A stretch of 64,000 nt of DNA from Mycolicibacterium sp. CBMA 247 (GCF_009729095.1 NZ_VTGX01000001.1:1674001-1738000); one strand, 5' to 3'. Counted from the first letter of the stretch, positions 1-9,195 are shown. A program made the numbers and translations. The notes: generated by a model not told the origin, from the letters alone.

Positions 1-1
1 A

Positions 2-286
2 GGACAGGTCGTTCGGACCATCAACTCCGGCATGAATCTGCGCGCCCTCGTCGCCGACCAGAAGTTCGAGGATGTCGCCGGCGAACCGTCCCCCGCCTCG
101 AACGTGGACACCGTCGAAGTGGATCCCGGTCTGCCCAGTGGGCGCTACGAGGTGCGGGCAACGGTCTTGTGGCACGAACACAAGCCCAATGCCTCTGTGA
201 CAGTGGACTTTCCGCCCATGAACCTGGCGCAGTACGGGCGGGATGATGCCGGCCGCTATCTGGCCACCACATTCACTGTGCAGTGA
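2..286 (+). CDS. C-terminal fragment of an unidentified protein (5' end outside window)
   Basis: An open frame enters from the left edge at base 2 and ends at TGA 284-286. There is an in-frame ATG at 32, but the frame is open before it, so the real start is probably outside the window. The visible 94 residues contain alternating hydrophobic strands and a segment with VRATVLWHEH, suggesting a beta-sandwich-like C-terminal domain; I do not recognise the family. It converges on the acetyltransferase that follows (11-bp gap) and may belong to the same sugar or polysaccharide locus. Function not assigned. Confidence 0.55.
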   Translation, partial: GQVVRTINSGMNLRALVADQKFEDVAGEPSPASNVDTVEVDPGLPSGRYEVRATVLWHEHKPNASVTVDFPPMNLAQYGRDDAGRYLATTFTVQ

Positions 287-296
287 TCACCAGGCT

Positions 297-884
297 TCAC
301 CGGCCGTTCGTACTGCGGGCCCAGTCCTCACGGGTCAGGCTCCACAGCTCGTGGTCACGCCGCCCGCTGCCGACCGTCATATAGCTGCGCAGCACACCTT
401 CACAGACGAACCCCAGGCGTTGAGCCACCAGGGTAGTCGCGGTGTTGCCCGTCGCAATGGGTGCGGCGATCCGCTCGATCTCCGGCTCGGCGAACAGGTG
501 CGCGATGACCAACCGCGCGGCGGCAGCGGCGACACCCTGACCATGGAGCCGCGAATCCACCCACAGCCCCAGTTCGGTCCTGCCGTGGAACCTGTCGATC
601 CAGGCGTCACACTGGCCGGCCAGCTGCCCTTCGACCATGATCACGAAGTGCAGGCCGGCACCACGGCGCATGCGACGACGCGCTTTCACGCATTCACGCA
701 CCCAGGCACCCCGGGTGTGGCGTTCCGGCCAGCTCTGCGACGAATGGTCCCAAAAGGGCTCGATGAACTCCTGATTCGCCATCCGGGCCGCTCGCCAGCC
801 GATGGCATCGGAGAACCGGGGCGTACGCAGCGTCACCGTGATACCCGACGATGTCACGCCGGAAAGTGTCGGTGCCGCCGTCAT
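297..884 (-). CDS. GNAT family N-acetyltransferase (RimJ/RimL-like)
   Basis: A 195-residue protein that should transfer an acetyl group from acetyl-CoA to an amine. The GNAT core is visible: a strand with GLHFVIMVEGQLAGQ, the acetyl-CoA loop around LHGQGVAAAAARLVIAHLF (Q/R-x-x-G-x-G/A variant) and the late GNTATTLVAQRLGFVCEGVL segment typical of RimJ/RimL members. Its ATG overlaps the stop of the upstream methyltransferase gene (ATGA, 881-884), so it is probably the last gene of the minus-strand sugar cluster. In that setting it could N-acetylate an amino sugar freed by the PIG-L deacetylase, but ribosomal-protein-type acetylation cannot be excluded. Family assignment is firm; substrate is inference. 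Confidence 0.8.
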   Translation of the reverse strand: MTAAPTLSGVTSSGITVTLRTPRFSDAIGWRAARMANQEFIEPFWDHSSQSWPERHTRGAWVRECVKARRRMRRGAGLHFVIMVEGQLAGQCDAWIDRFHGRTELGLWVDSRLHGQGVAAAAARLVIAHLFAEPEIERIAAPIATGNTATTLVAQRLGFVCEGVLRSYMTVGSGRRDHELWSLTREDWARSTNGR

Positions 885-1984
885 CGCGGCAGGCTGTCGA
901 TGAGAACCCAGCGACCGGCCAACTCCGGCAGCGCAGCCGATACCTCGTCCAACAAATCGGGAAGCGTGAGCAAGACCAGGTCTGGGTCCGCTTCAACGAG
1001 TTGTTCGGTTGAGATCACCGCGATGTCGGTACCTGGCATGCGCCGTCCCTGCTTGGCCGGCGAGGCGTCGGCAACCGCGCCGAGCAGGGTCCGGTCCAGC
1101 CCCGCCAGCGCGAACAGGGCCACCGCGCGCGATGCGGCGCCATAGCCGTACACCCGCAGCCCGTCGCGGTGCCGGTCCTCAAGCCAGCCGCGCAAGCGCT
1201 GCAACTGGGCTTCGGCGGCGCGCTGAAGTGCGCCGCCGCGCAGCTCTTCGGTCTCGGCGTCCGCGGTGCGGACAGCGCTGCCAGAGTCCGCGGTGCGGAT
1301 ATCCCCGCCGGCCGGGTCCGATGTGTGCACGGCGGCCACCAACACCGTGCCGCCGTACAGGTCGAAGTGCCAGGTATCGACGACCCTCATCCCCACGGAG
1401 GCCAGCAGCCGGTCGAGTGCGGCTGCCGAGTAGTAGGCGAAATGTCCGTGCCGCAGCGCATTCCACTGACCTTCGGCCACGATTGCTGCCAGTGCGTGGT
1501 ACTGCAGCAGCAACACCCCGCCGGCGGTGGTGGATGCGGCCCGCTCGGCGAACGCCGCCCGCTGATCGGGCTCATGCATGATGCCGAAACAGTCCAGCAC
1601 AAGGTCTGCGGCTCCGTCTGAGTCCTCGACCGCCTTGAAGCCGCGTTCGGCCAACAGCCCGAGCCAGCTGCCGCCATGCGGGCTGCCGAACTCGCGCACC
1701 GTTTTTCCAGTCAGCCACCCGGCTTCGGCCACCCGCGCGACCGCGTCGACCGCCTGATCCTTGAGCGCCTGCGGCTCGACCCCACGCGGTTCGGCAGTCA
1801 CGGTGTCATCCTCGGCCAATTGGGCCAGGCCGCATTCGGCGCAGAGATCCATGGCCAGCGGATGCGTGACCTCCTCGGCCCCGAGGGTCTCGGTCACCGG
1901 TGGGAAGTGGTCGGCGGCAGGAACCGCGCCGAGATCGAGTACCCGCTGCAGGCGCTGTCCGCCACACCCCCGGCAGATGCTCAT
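881..1984 (-). CDS. TylCIII/NovU-type sugar C-methyltransferase family protein, degenerate active site
   Basis: A 367-residue relative of the three-domain C-methyltransferases that methylate C3 of NDP-4-keto-deoxyhexoses. The N-terminal zinc site is intact (Cys4, Cys7, Cys48, Cys51). The SAM motif expected near residues 97-107 reads VREFGSPHGGSWL instead of the usual VE(I/V)ASNDGYLL, and the conserved YHEHF motif is RHGHF (about 178-182), losing the Tyr and the Glu. It may be inactive as a methyltransferase or have another role. Its ATG lies 14 bp from the divergent RmlC-like gene, and its stop overlaps the acetyltransferase start. Compare the intact paralogue at 4997-6238. Confidence 0.75.
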   Translation of the reverse strand: MSICRGCGGQRLQRVLDLGAVPAADHFPPVTETLGAEEVTHPLAMDLCAECGLAQLAEDDTVTAEPRGVEPQALKDQAVDAVARVAEAGWLTGKTVREFGSPHGGSWLGLLAERGFKAVEDSDGAADLVLDCFGIMHEPDQRAAFAERAASTTAGGVLLLQYHALAAIVAEGQWNALRHGHFAYYSAAALDRLLASVGMRVVDTWHFDLYGGTVLVAAVHTSDPAGGDIRTADSGSAVRTADAETEELRGGALQRAAEAQLQRLRGWLEDRHRDGLRVYGYGAASRAVALFALAGLDRTLLGAVADASPAKQGRRMPGTDIAVISTEQLVEADPDLVLLTLPDLLDEVSAALPELAGRWVLIDSLPR

Positions 1985-1998
1985 GGCAACATGTCCCT

Positions 1999-2553
1999 GT
2001 GCGTATCGAGCAGTCTCGGCTTTCCGGGGTAGCGGTATTCGTCCCTCAGCCGCACCGCGATGACCGCGGCCTGTTCACCCGGACCTTCGATGCCGCGATC
2101 TTCGACGGCTGGCTCGGTGTCTCTGGCGCCGCGGCGACGTTTGTCCAGGATTCGCAGTCCCGTTCGGCGCGCGGGGTGATCCGCGGGCTGCACGGGCGAC
2201 GCGGCCGCGGCGAGGCCAAGTTGGTGCGGTGCGCCAACGGCGCGGTCCATGACGTTCTGGTCGACGCCAGACCGGATTCGCCGACATTCGGCCAGCATGA
2301 GTCGTTCCTGCTCGACGACAACGACTTTCGCCATCTGTACGTACCACCCGGTCTGCTGCACGGCTTTCAGGCACTGACCCGGACGGCGGATGTCTGCTAC
2401 CGCATCGACCGTGGGCACGACCCGGCCGAGGACGTCGCCGTCGCGTACCACGACCCGGATCTGGCGATCGAATGGCCGCTGCCGGTGACGGTGATCTCCG
2501 GACGCGACGCCAAGGCGGGAAGCTGGGCCGACCTGATCACGCAACTGCACTGA
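1999..2553 (+). CDS. dTDP-4-dehydrorhamnose 3,5-epimerase family protein (RmlC-like)
   Basis: A cupin-fold protein of about 184 residues related to RmlC, which epimerises C3 and/or C5 of NDP-4-keto-6-deoxyglucose. From the GTG at 1999, the catalytic His is in IRGLHGR (His65), Lys74 follows in EAKLVRC, and the family blocks [27 protein letters not shown] and the late DPDLAIEWP are all present. A longer in-frame start at 1900 would overlap the divergent methyltransferase, so GTG 1999 is preferred. This is the only plus-strand gene inside an otherwise minus-strand sugar cluster, and its 3' end overlaps the epimerase gene by 17 bp tail to tail. Family strong, exact sugar substrate unknown. Confidence 0.85.
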   Translation: MRIEQSRLSGVAVFVPQPHRDDRGLFTRTFDAAIFDGWLGVSGAAATFVQDSQSRSARGVIRGLHGRRGRGEAKLVRCANGAVHDVLVDARPDSPTFGQHESFLLDDNDFRHLYVPPGLLHGFQALTRTADVCYRIDRGHDPAEDVAVAYHDPDLAIEWPLPVTVISGRDAKAGSWADLITQLH

Positions 2554-3565
2554 CTCTCCGCAACTGTCCATCCACGGTCGCGTCCTCCCGCAGCCGCTGC
2601 AAGCGGGCCAACCGCGTGAACCTGCGCTCGAAATCCTCGCGGGTCAGACCGTATTCGGTGTAGGCGGCGTAGAGATCGGCCGCACCATCGGCCACGGTGC
2701 GCTTGGCCTCGAAGCCGAGTTCGGCTCTGGCCCTGCTGAAGTCGACACGATAGGACCGAGGGTCGGCACCGGTCTCGCCGGTGATCGCGAGGGTGGATCC
2801 GGGGACGACCCGCACCACTTCCTCGGCAATCTCGGCCACTGTCACGTTGTTGGTCTCGGAGCCGATGTTGTAGGCGCGGCAGGCGATCACGTCGGCGGGT
2901 GCGGTCAGGCAGGTGAGAAACGCCTCGGCAATGTCGGCGGCATGTACCAGCGGCCGCCACGGGGTGCCGTCGGACAGCACCCGCACCACCCCCGTGAGCA
3001 CCGCGTGACCGACCAGATTGTTGAGCACAATGTCGGCCCGGGGCCGTCCGGTGAACCCGAAGGCCGTCGCGTTGCGCAGGAATACCGGCACGAAGCCGTC
3101 ATCGGCCAGCGCCGCGACATCGTCTTCGACACGTACCTTGCTGATCGCGTAGGGCGTCAGCGGCCGCAGCGGCGCCTGTTCGTCGACCAGGCCATCGCCC
3201 GCCGCACCGTACACCGAACATGTGGAGGCGTACAGGAATCGGCGTACACCCGCCTCACGGGCCAACCGCGCCAGCCGCACCGAGGCTCGGTGATTGATGT
3301 CGAAGGTGATTTCCGGTTCCAGCGCACCCAGCGGGTCGTTGGACAGCGCAGCCAGATGGACCACGGCGTCGAATCCGGCGAGCTGGTCGACCGTCACATC
3401 GCGCAGGTCGATTTCGAGGGTGGGTACCGCAGCGGGCTGCGGCCCTAGCACGCAGTCGGCGAAGTAACCGGTATCGAGGCCGACCACCTGGTGTCCGGCC
3501 TGCTGCAGAACCGGCACCATCACCGTGCCGAGGTACCCCTGATGTCCGGTTACCAGAACCTTCAT
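2537..3565 (-). CDS. NAD(P)-dependent sugar epimerase/dehydratase (extended SDR)
   Basis: A 342-residue extended short-chain dehydrogenase acting on a nucleotide sugar. The Rossmann motif GHQGYLG follows the start (residues 7-13), the catalytic YxxxK appears as YAISK after a STCSVYG block, and a late [11 protein letters not shown] block binds the sugar nucleotide as in UDP-glucose 4-epimerases and dTDP-glucose dehydratases. The ATG at 3565 overlaps the TGA of the PIG-L gene (ATGA), which decides the start; a longer reading to 3637 would run into that gene. It probably reduces, epimerises or dehydrates the CDP- or dTDP-sugar made by the nucleotidyltransferase upstream. Confidence 0.85.
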   Translation of the reverse strand: MKVLVTGHQGYLGTVMVPVLQQAGHQVVGLDTGYFADCVLGPQPAAVPTLEIDLRDVTVDQLAGFDAVVHLAALSNDPLGALEPEITFDINHRASVRLARLAREAGVRRFLYASTCSVYGAAGDGLVDEQAPLRPLTPYAISKVRVEDDVAALADDGFVPVFLRNATAFGFTGRPRADIVLNNLVGHAVLTGVVRVLSDGTPWRPLVHAADIAEAFLTCLTAPADVIACRAYNIGSETNNVTVAEIAEEVVRVVPGSTLAITGETGADPRSYRVDFSRARAELGFEAKRTVADGAADLYAAYTEYGLTREDFERRFTRLARLQRLREDATVDGQLRRVSAVA

Positions 3566-4221
3566 GCCCCAACCCTTTCCGCAAACCCGATGATGGCCTT
3601 CTCGATCACGAACGCTTCGGCATGATCGCTGCGGCACTGCACGCCGCGCAGCCGTGACAGACCCATGAACGCCGCCTCGTCGAACCAGTCCCGGCCGACC
3701 TGGGACGGATAGTGTTCGTGCAGCAGCCGCACCTTCTCGCGCGCGGTATCGGCGCCAATGGGGTGGAACAGGGCCGGCGTGGGGGTGTCAGTCTCCCACT
3801 TGAGAATCTCGTAGCCCAGGATCAGGTGGTCCCGGAACTCGGTCGGTGTCAGCTCGGCCAACATGCGGTGGTCCTGGTGAGCATCGCGGCGGTGCGGACC
3901 GAACACCAGATCGGGTGCACAGGTCTGCCGGAAGGCGTTGAGCTCGGCCTTGATTCGCCCCCAGTGTGCGGGCGCCATTCCGTCGGGGATGTCGAGCACG
4001 GTGAGCGCCACGGTGGCGCCGGGGCAGAACGCGCTCAGCGCGGATCGTTCCTCGTCCTCACGCACGCCGCCGGCTCCGGACAACACCAGGGCATGGACCC
4101 GCAGTCCCCGATGCGCACCGGCCAGCGTCAGCAAGGTGCCGCCCATCCCGATCGCGATATCGTCGCAATGTGCGCCGAGCACAGCAATCTCACCGACGCT
4201 CGCAGTATTGAGCCCGATCAC
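3562..4221 (-). CDS. PIG-L/LmbE family deacetylase
   Basis: About 219 residues. PIG-L/LmbE enzymes are zinc hydrolases that remove acetyl groups from N-acetylglucosaminyl compounds. The zinc motif AHxDD is AHCDD near residues 17-21, with Cys in place of the usual Pro, and the second motif HRRDAHQDH gives the distal His and Asp. The GTG at 4221 forms a GTGA overlap with the stop of the nucleotidyltransferase; an ATG at 4248 gives nine more residues and a 31-bp overlap and remains possible. Between a nucleotidyltransferase and an epimerase it probably deacetylates an acetamido sugar or a sugar nucleotide of this pathway (inference). Confidence 0.82.
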   Translation of the reverse strand: MIGLNTASVGEIAVLGAHCDDIAIGMGGTLLTLAGAHRGLRVHALVLSGAGGVREDEERSALSAFCPGATVALTVLDIPDGMAPAHWGRIKAELNAFRQTCAPDLVFGPHRRDAHQDHRMLAELTPTEFRDHLILGYEILKWETDTPTPALFHPIGADTAREKVRLLHEHYPSQVGRDWFDEAAFMGLSRLRGVQCRSDHAEAFVIEKAIIGFAERVGA

Positions 4222-5000
4222 GACGCGCGGTTCTCCCACAGCATCCATGGGGCGTCACCACGCTGGTAGGCGGCGTCCAGATCGGCGCGTTCCTTGAATG
4301 TGTCGGCCGGCTTCCAGAACCCCAGATGCTTGTACCCGTAGAGGCGCCCGTCGGCGGCGAGCTTGGCGCAGACGTCCTCGACCAGATCGCAGTTCTCGGT
4401 CAGCAGCCCCAGTACTTCACGTGACAGCACGAAGAAGCCGCCGTTCTCCCAGATCGGCAGCTGCGAAACCGCGGTGATCCCGTTGACCGCACCGGAATCC
4501 GCGAGCTCCACACAGTGGAACGAGGACTGCGGCGGGACCACGAGCATTGACCCCGCCGCGCCGGAGGCCTTGACCTCAGCGATGATGTCATTCATCGGCG
4601 CGTCGGTCAGCACGTCGGCGTAGTTGGCCAGGAAGTACTCGTCGTCGGCGACGAACTGGCTCACCCGGCGCAGGCGCTCGCCGATCGGCGACTCGGCACC
4701 GGTGTCGACGAATGTGATGGACCAGTCGCTGATGTCGGACTGCAGCAGCTCGACCTGACCGTCGCGGATCACGAAATCGTTGGAGACCGTTTCCTGGTAG
4801 GTCAGGAAGTAGTTCTTGATATGGGTGGCCCCGAAACCGAGACACAGGATGAAGTCTTTGTGCCCGAAGTGCGCGTAGTAGCGCATGACGTGCCAGATAA
4901 GCGGGCGGTTACCGATCATCTGCATCGGTTTGGGGATGGCGTCGTCGGCGCCGTTGCGCATCCGCATCCCGTATCCGCCGCAGAACAGTACGACCTTCAT
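4218..5000 (-). CDS. Sugar-1-phosphate nucleotidyltransferase, RfbF-like (glucose-1-phosphate cytidylyltransferase family)
   Basis: A 260-residue enzyme expected to activate a hexose-1-phosphate as an NDP-sugar, the entry step of a deoxysugar pathway. The nucleotide loop is CGGYGMRMR (residues 7-15) in place of GGxGTRL, followed by IPKPMQMIGNRPLIWHVM, then HKDFILCLGF and IKNYF, which match RfbF-type cytidylyltransferases better than RmlA. A late WENGGFF and FWKPADTFKE segment also fits. The ATG at 5000 overlaps the stop of the methyltransferase (ATGA); an upstream ATG at 5114 lies inside that gene and is rejected. CTP versus dTTP use cannot be read from sequence alone. Confidence 0.82.
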   Translation of the reverse strand: MKVVLFCGGYGMRMRNGADDAIPKPMQMIGNRPLIWHVMRYYAHFGHKDFILCLGFGATHIKNYFLTYQETVSNDFVIRDGQVELLQSDISDWSITFVDTGAESPIGERLRRVSQFVADDEYFLANYADVLTDAPMNDIIAEVKASGAAGSMLVVPPQSSFHCVELADSGAVNGITAVSQLPIWENGGFFVLSREVLGLLTENCDLVEDVCAKLAADGRLYGYKHLGFWKPADTFKERADLDAAYQRGDAPWMLWENRAS

Positions 5001-6238
5001 GACGACTCCCCTCCCGCTGCCACAACATGAAGTTCCGGCAGCGGGTAGACCAGCTGGGCCCCCCACTCGCCGGTATAGGCCAGCTGTGCGCTGATCTCCG
5101 CCTCCAGGTTCCACGGCAGCACCAGGATCACGTCGGGGCGGTCCTTGTCGATGCGCTCCACCGGATGGATCGGGATGCGCGTGCCCGGAGTGAACTTGCC
5201 GTGTTTATACGGGTTTCGGTCCACGGTGTACTCAACGAGGTCGGCCCGGATGCCGCAGTAGTTCAACAGCGTATTGCCCTTGCCCGGGGCACCGTAAGCC
5301 ACCACTTGTTTGCCGGCCGCGCGGTAGTCGAGCAGCAGGCGCAGCAGATCCTGGCGCAGTGTCTCCACGCGGCGCTGCAGACCGGCATAGCCGCTGACAT
5401 CGTGCAGGTTGGCGCGTTCCTCGGCGGCCAGCAGCTCGAGCATCCGCGCCGAGGGCGGACCGGCCGCCGCATCCGGCCTGGCCCACACCCGGATCGAACC
5501 ACCGTGAGTGGGGATGGCCTCGACGTCGACGACGGTCAGCCCGGCAGTGGCGAGGGCCCGGACCGCCGAAGCCACGGTGTAGTACTGAAAATGTTCGTGG
5601 TAAATGGTGTCGAACTGGGCGAACTCAACAAGGTTGCCGGCGTGGTGAACCTCGATGGACACCCAGCCGTCATCGGCAACCAGCCCGCGCAGCGACCGGG
5701 TGAAACCCAGCAGATCCGGGATGTGGGCGTAGACATTGTTGGCGACGACCAGATCCGCCGCGCCGTGTTCGGCACGTACTGCGGTAGCTGTCTGCTCATC
5801 CAGAAATGCCGTCAGCGTCGGAACTCCGCGGTCCCGCGCGGCCGCCCCGACGTTCACTGACGGCTCGATGCCCAGACACCGCACTCCCGCGCCGACCACG
5901 TGCTGCAGAAGGTAGCCGTCATTGCTGGCAACCTCGACGACAAACGGATCGGTGCCCAGCGCCAACCGCTCGAGCGCGTCGGTGACGAAGCTGCGGGCAT
6001 GGTTGACCCACGAATCGGAGTACGAGGAAAAGTACGCGTACTCGGTGAAGGTCTCCTCGGGCGTGATGAGCGCCGGGATCTGCAGCAACAGGCAACTTTC
6101 GCACAGCCGCAGATGCAGCGGATATGTCTGCTCGGGCAGGTCCAGTTCAGCGGCCGACAACAGCTTCTCGCACGGCGGCGTCGCGCCGAGGTCGAGCACA
6201 CTCAACAGGCGGTCTGACCCACACAGCCGGCACAGCAC
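4997..6238 (-). CDS. NDP-sugar C-methyltransferase (TylCIII/NovU family, SAM-dependent)
   Basis: A 413-residue three-domain methyltransferase that should add a methyl branch to a keto-sugar nucleotide. Zinc ligands Cys3, Cys6, Cys46 and Cys49 form the N-terminal site; SAM motif I is VEVASNDGYLL (101-111) with GIEP following; the catalytic-region motif YHEHFQYY sits at 213-220; and the C-terminal domain starts near the HGGSIRVW block. All key positions are intact, unlike the paralogue at 881-1984. It is the first gene of the minus-strand cluster (GTG start at 6238), separated from regX3 by 137 bp, so any cluster promoter should lie in 6239-6375. Confidence 0.85.
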   Translation of the reverse strand: MLCRLCGSDRLLSVLDLGATPPCEKLLSAAELDLPEQTYPLHLRLCESCLLLQIPALITPEETFTEYAYFSSYSDSWVNHARSFVTDALERLALGTDPFVVEVASNDGYLLQHVVGAGVRCLGIEPSVNVGAAARDRGVPTLTAFLDEQTATAVRAEHGAADLVVANNVYAHIPDLLGFTRSLRGLVADDGWVSIEVHHAGNLVEFAQFDTIYHEHFQYYTVASAVRALATAGLTVVDVEAIPTHGGSIRVWARPDAAAGPPSARMLELLAAEERANLHDVSGYAGLQRRVETLRQDLLRLLLDYRAAGKQVVAYGAPGKGNTLLNYCGIRADLVEYTVDRNPYKHGKFTPGTRIPIHPVERIDKDRPDVILVLPWNLEAEISAQLAYTGEWGAQLVYPLPELHVVAAGGESS

Positions 6239-6375
6239 AAGCGCACCTTCGCTCTCAGACGAGATTCACCGACAACTTGGTTGGTGGTAACCACGCCGGA
6301 ACGGGCGAGCTTGCCGTGGCCCCCGCGAGGAGCCTAGCAGGCGTCAGCTAACTCTGCGCCAGTTGCTGATGGCAG

Positions 6376-7062
6376 TTAACCCTCCAGTTTGTAACCCAGG
6401 CCGCGCACCGTCACCAGGTGCACCGGGTTGGCCGGATCGGCCTCGATCTTGGACCGCAGCCGTTTGACGTGCACATCGAGGGTCTTGGTGTCACCGACAT
6501 AGTCGGCGCCCCACACCCGGTCGATGAGCTGGCCACGGGTGAGCACCCGGCCGCTGTTGCGCATCAGGTATTCGAGCAGGTCGAATTCCTTGAGCGGCAA
6601 CGTGATCTGCTCCCCGTTGACGCTGACGACATGCCGTTCCACGTCCATCCGCACCGGGCCGGCCTCCAGCACGCCGTCGGCGATGTTGTTGTCGTCGGTG
6701 TCGGCGCCACGGCGCAGCACCGCCCGGATCCGCGCGATCAGCTCACGAGCCGAGTACGGCTTCGTGACATAGTCATCGGCACCCAATTCGAGACCGACGA
6801 CCTTGTCGATCTCACTGTCGCGCGCGGTGACCATGATCACCGGCACGCTGGACCGGGCACGCAGTTGTTTACAGACATCGGTACCGCTCATCCCGGGCAG
6901 CATCAGGTCCAGCAGGACGATATCGGCGCCGGAGCGCTCGAACTCGGCCAGTGCGGAGGGACCGTCGGCCACCACGGTGGCCTCGAAGCCTTCCTTGCGG
7001 AGCAGGAATGCCAGGGGATCGGCCAGCGACTCCTCGTCCTCAACGATCAACACGCTGGTCAT
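6376..7062 (-). CDS. regX3: Two-component response regulator RegX3
   Basis: An OmpR/PhoB-class regulator of 228 residues that, with SenX3, controls the phosphate-starvation response in mycobacteria. The receiver domain shows the acidic pair Glu8/Asp9, phospho-acceptor Asp52 (VLLDLMLPG), Thr79 and Lys101; the C-terminal winged helix is clear (LPLKEFDLLEYL, TLDVHVKRLRSKIE, VRGLGYKLEG). It starts only 8 bp after the senX3 stop, so the pair is co-transcribed; the repeat units known in the M. tuberculosis senX3-regX3 junction are absent here. Gene order with gpmA and mshA matches M. tuberculosis Rv0486-Rv0491. Confidence 0.97.
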   Translation of the reverse strand: MTSVLIVEDEESLADPLAFLLRKEGFEATVVADGPSALAEFERSGADIVLLDLMLPGMSGTDVCKQLRARSSVPVIMVTARDSEIDKVVGLELGADDYVTKPYSARELIARIRAVLRRGADTDDNNIADGVLEAGPVRMDVERHVVSVNGEQITLPLKEFDLLEYLMRNSGRVLTRGQLIDRVWGADYVGDTKTLDVHVKRLRSKIEADPANPVHLVTVRGLGYKLEG

Positions 7063-7070
7063 CGGTCTCG

Positions 7071-8258
7071 CTAGTCCTCTCGTTCGGCTGAGTCACCTAT
7101 CGACTCATCGGTTTCGGGATAGGCCGGGATCGACAAAGTGAATGTCGACCCGGTGCCCGGCTGACTCCACAGCCGGATGGTTCCGTTGTGGTTGGCGGCC
7201 ACATGTTTGACGATCGCCAGGCCCAGCCCGGTGCCGCCGGTGGCGCGCGAACGGGCCTTGTCGACCCGGAAGAACCGCTCGAAGACCCGCGCCTGATCGG
7301 CCTTCGCGATTCCGATACCGCGGTCGGTGACCGCGATCTCGACACTGCCGCCTCGCCGGCGCCGGCTGACAGAAATGCCGGATCCGTTGGGCGAGTAGGC
7401 AATTGCATTTGATACCAGATTGGCAATGGCGGTCGCGAGCAGCGTCTGGTCACCCAGTACCCGGTAGCCGGTCGGGGCGTCGGTGGTGATCGAGATATCG
7501 GCCTTGTCGGCGGCCACCTTGTGCCGCGACAGCGCTTCGGACACCACAGTGTCGACGTCGACGGCTCCCAGATCGGGGAGTCGCTCGGCGCCCTGCAGCC
7601 GGGACAGTTCGATCAACTCACCGACCATATCGGCCAGCCGCTCGGATTCGGCCACCATCTTGTCGGAGAACCGGCGCACCATGTCCGGGTCGTCAGCGGA
7701 GGCCTGCAGCGCTTCGGCCAGCACCCGCATGGCTCCCACCGGGGTTTTGAGCTCATGGCTGACATTGGCGACGAAGTCCCGGCGGGTGGCTTCCATCCGG
7801 GCATGCTCGGACTGGTCGTCGGCATAGACGACGGCGAAGCGGCGGTCCTCGCCGGACAGCGGCCGCACCCAGCCGCGCACCGAGATACCCGAGCGTCCGG
7901 GGTGGGCCAGCTTGCGCGGCGACAGGTCGACGTCGATGGTCTGGCCGGTGGCGAACACCTGCTCGGCTGCGCGCCAGGCCCGGTCGTCGAGGAGCCGGTC
8001 GCGCACAACACCGAGGTCAGAAGCGCGGTCATTGGCATAGACCACGTCATTGAACGTGTCGACCACGACGATGCCGTTGGGTGATGCGGACACGATGTGC
8101 TGCAGCATCTGCGACACCGTCATGCCCGCCTGATCGGCTTCGCGACGCTGCCGTTTGGCAACGACGCGGGGTGCGACAACGGCAGCCACACCCGCACCGG
8201 CGATCAGCGCGAGCAACGACACGACCGCCGTCAGCAGTAACGCCGACACGAAGCTCAC
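7071..8258 (-). CDS. senX3: Sensor histidine kinase SenX3
   Basis: A 395-residue membrane histidine kinase paired with RegX3. A hydrophobic segment at about 5-30 anchors it; a PAS-like region (about 50-150, with [16 protein letters not shown]) follows; the phospho-acceptor is His168 in [14 protein letters not shown]; and the ATPase domain has the N box ([14 protein letters not shown]), the G1 block (VTDRGIGI) and the G2 block ([12 protein letters not shown]). Phosphate status is relayed to it through the PhoU/Pst system in mycobacteria (family knowledge). Its promoter region (8259-8401) contains repeats resembling a RegX3 box. Confidence 0.96.
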   Translation of the reverse strand: MSFVSALLLTAVVSLLALIAGAGVAAVVAPRVVAKRQRREADQAGMTVSQMLQHIVSASPNGIVVVDTFNDVVYANDRASDLGVVRDRLLDDRAWRAAEQVFATGQTIDVDLSPRKLAHPGRSGISVRGWVRPLSGEDRRFAVVYADDQSEHARMEATRRDFVANVSHELKTPVGAMRVLAEALQASADDPDMVRRFSDKMVAESERLADMVGELIELSRLQGAERLPDLGAVDVDTVVSEALSRHKVAADKADISITTDAPTGYRVLGDQTLLATAIANLVSNAIAYSPNGSGISVSRRRRGGSVEIAVTDRGIGIAKADQARVFERFFRVDKARSRATGGTGLGLAIVKHVAANHNGTIRLWSQPGTGSTFTLSIPAYPETDESIGDSAERED

Positions 8259-8350
8259 GCGAAAATCGTACGCACCCGGTGAACGTCATCCCAGCAGCGT
8301 GCGGCCAAAACGGGACAAGTCACACCGACAAATACAGGAGTTCGGCTGTC

Positions 8351-8378
8351 GTTAACCCCCGGTAACCTGCTGTTCGCC
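8351..8378. promoter_or_regulatory. Candidate RegX3 (PHO-box-like) direct repeats upstream of senX3
   Basis: Three heptamer-like units, GTTAACC (8351), GTAACC (8362) and GTTCGCC (8372), recur with an 11- and 10-bp period, the arrangement seen in actinobacterial PHO boxes (GTTCACC units). They lie about 95-120 bp upstream of the senX3 start. This is consistent with autoregulation of senX3-regX3, but the units are imperfect and the call is inference. Confidence 0.4.
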
Positions 8379-8401
8379 CGCACGCCCGCGTGTCCAGCGA
8401 A

Positions 8402-9145
8402 CTATTTCTTGGCTCCCTGAGCGGCGACCGCGGCAGCCCCGGCGGCGGCGGCCTCGGGGTCGAGGTATTCACCGCCGGTGACCAGGGGCTTGAGGTTGTC
8501 GTCGAGGTCGTAGCGCAGCGGAATGCCGGTCGGGATGTTCAGGCCGACGACCTCCTCGTCGGACATTCCGTCGAGGTACTTGACCAGCGCGCGCAGCGAG
8601 TTTCCGTGGGCGGCGATCAGCACGGTCTTGCCGGCCAACAGGTCGGGCACGATCGTGTCCTCGTAGTACGGCACGAACCGGGTCACCACGTCCTTGAGGC
8701 ATTCGGTCAGCGGGCCGCCGCCGATGTCCGCGTAGCGCGGATCGGCGTCCTGGCTGAACTCGCTGCCCTTCTCGATGGGCGGGGGCGGGGTGTCGTAGCT
8801 GCGCCGCCACGCCATGAACTGCTCTTCGCCGTACTTGTCCTTGGTCGCGGCCTTGTCCAGGCCCTGCAGCGCGCCATAGTGCCGCTCGTTGAGCCGAAAG
8901 TCGCGGTGCACCGGAATCCAGTGCCGGTCGGCGGCGTCCAGCGCCAGGTTGGCGGTGGTGATCGCGCGGCGCAGCAGCGAGGTGTAGACCACGTCGGGCA
9001 GGACGCCCTGCTCGGCCATCAGCCGGCCGCCGCGGACGGCCTCGGCGCGGCCCTTGTCGGTGAGGTCGACGTCGACCCATCCGGTGAACAGGTTCTTCTG
9101 GTTCCAATCACTCTCACCGTGGCGGAGCAGGATCAGCGTCGGCAT
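8402..9145 (-). CDS. gpmA: 2,3-bisphosphoglycerate-dependent phosphoglycerate mutase
   Basis: A 247-residue cofactor-dependent mutase interconverting 3- and 2-phosphoglycerate in glycolysis and gluconeogenesis. The phospho-histidine motif LLRHGES is at residues 6-12 (His9), the active-site ERHYGALQG block follows near residue 90, and the second histidine is in [14 protein letters not shown]. The C-terminus carries an Ala-rich tail ending in Lys-Lys. It lies between senX3 and the YbjN-domain gene, as gpm1 (Rv0489) does in M. tuberculosis. A 49-bp gap separates it from the upstream gene. Confidence 0.96.
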   Translation of the reverse strand: MPTLILLRHGESDWNQKNLFTGWVDVDLTDKGRAEAVRGGRLMAEQGVLPDVVYTSLLRRAITTANLALDAADRHWIPVHRDFRLNERHYGALQGLDKAATKDKYGEEQFMAWRRSYDTPPPPIEKGSEFSQDADPRYADIGGGPLTECLKDVVTRFVPYYEDTIVPDLLAGKTVLIAAHGNSLRALVKYLDGMSDEEVVGLNIPTGIPLRYDLDDNLKPLVTGGEYLDPEAAAAGAAAVAAQGAKK

Positions 9146-9195
9146 TGGTGGTTCGTCCTCCTGGCGTGCGGGTCCTGCGATCTTCTCACGACCCG

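Noticed and set aside
33..272. Minus-strand frame at the left edge
   Set aside because: Arg-rich shadow of the partial plus-strand gene; no start context or homology.
243..1145. 300-codon plus-strand frame opposite the GNAT and methyltransferase genes
   Set aside because: Composition is that of an antisense shadow; both genes on the other strand have clear domains.
7063..7070. MIRU-type repeats between senX3 and regX3 as in M. tuberculosis
   Set aside because: Only 8 bp separate the two genes, so no repeat is present.
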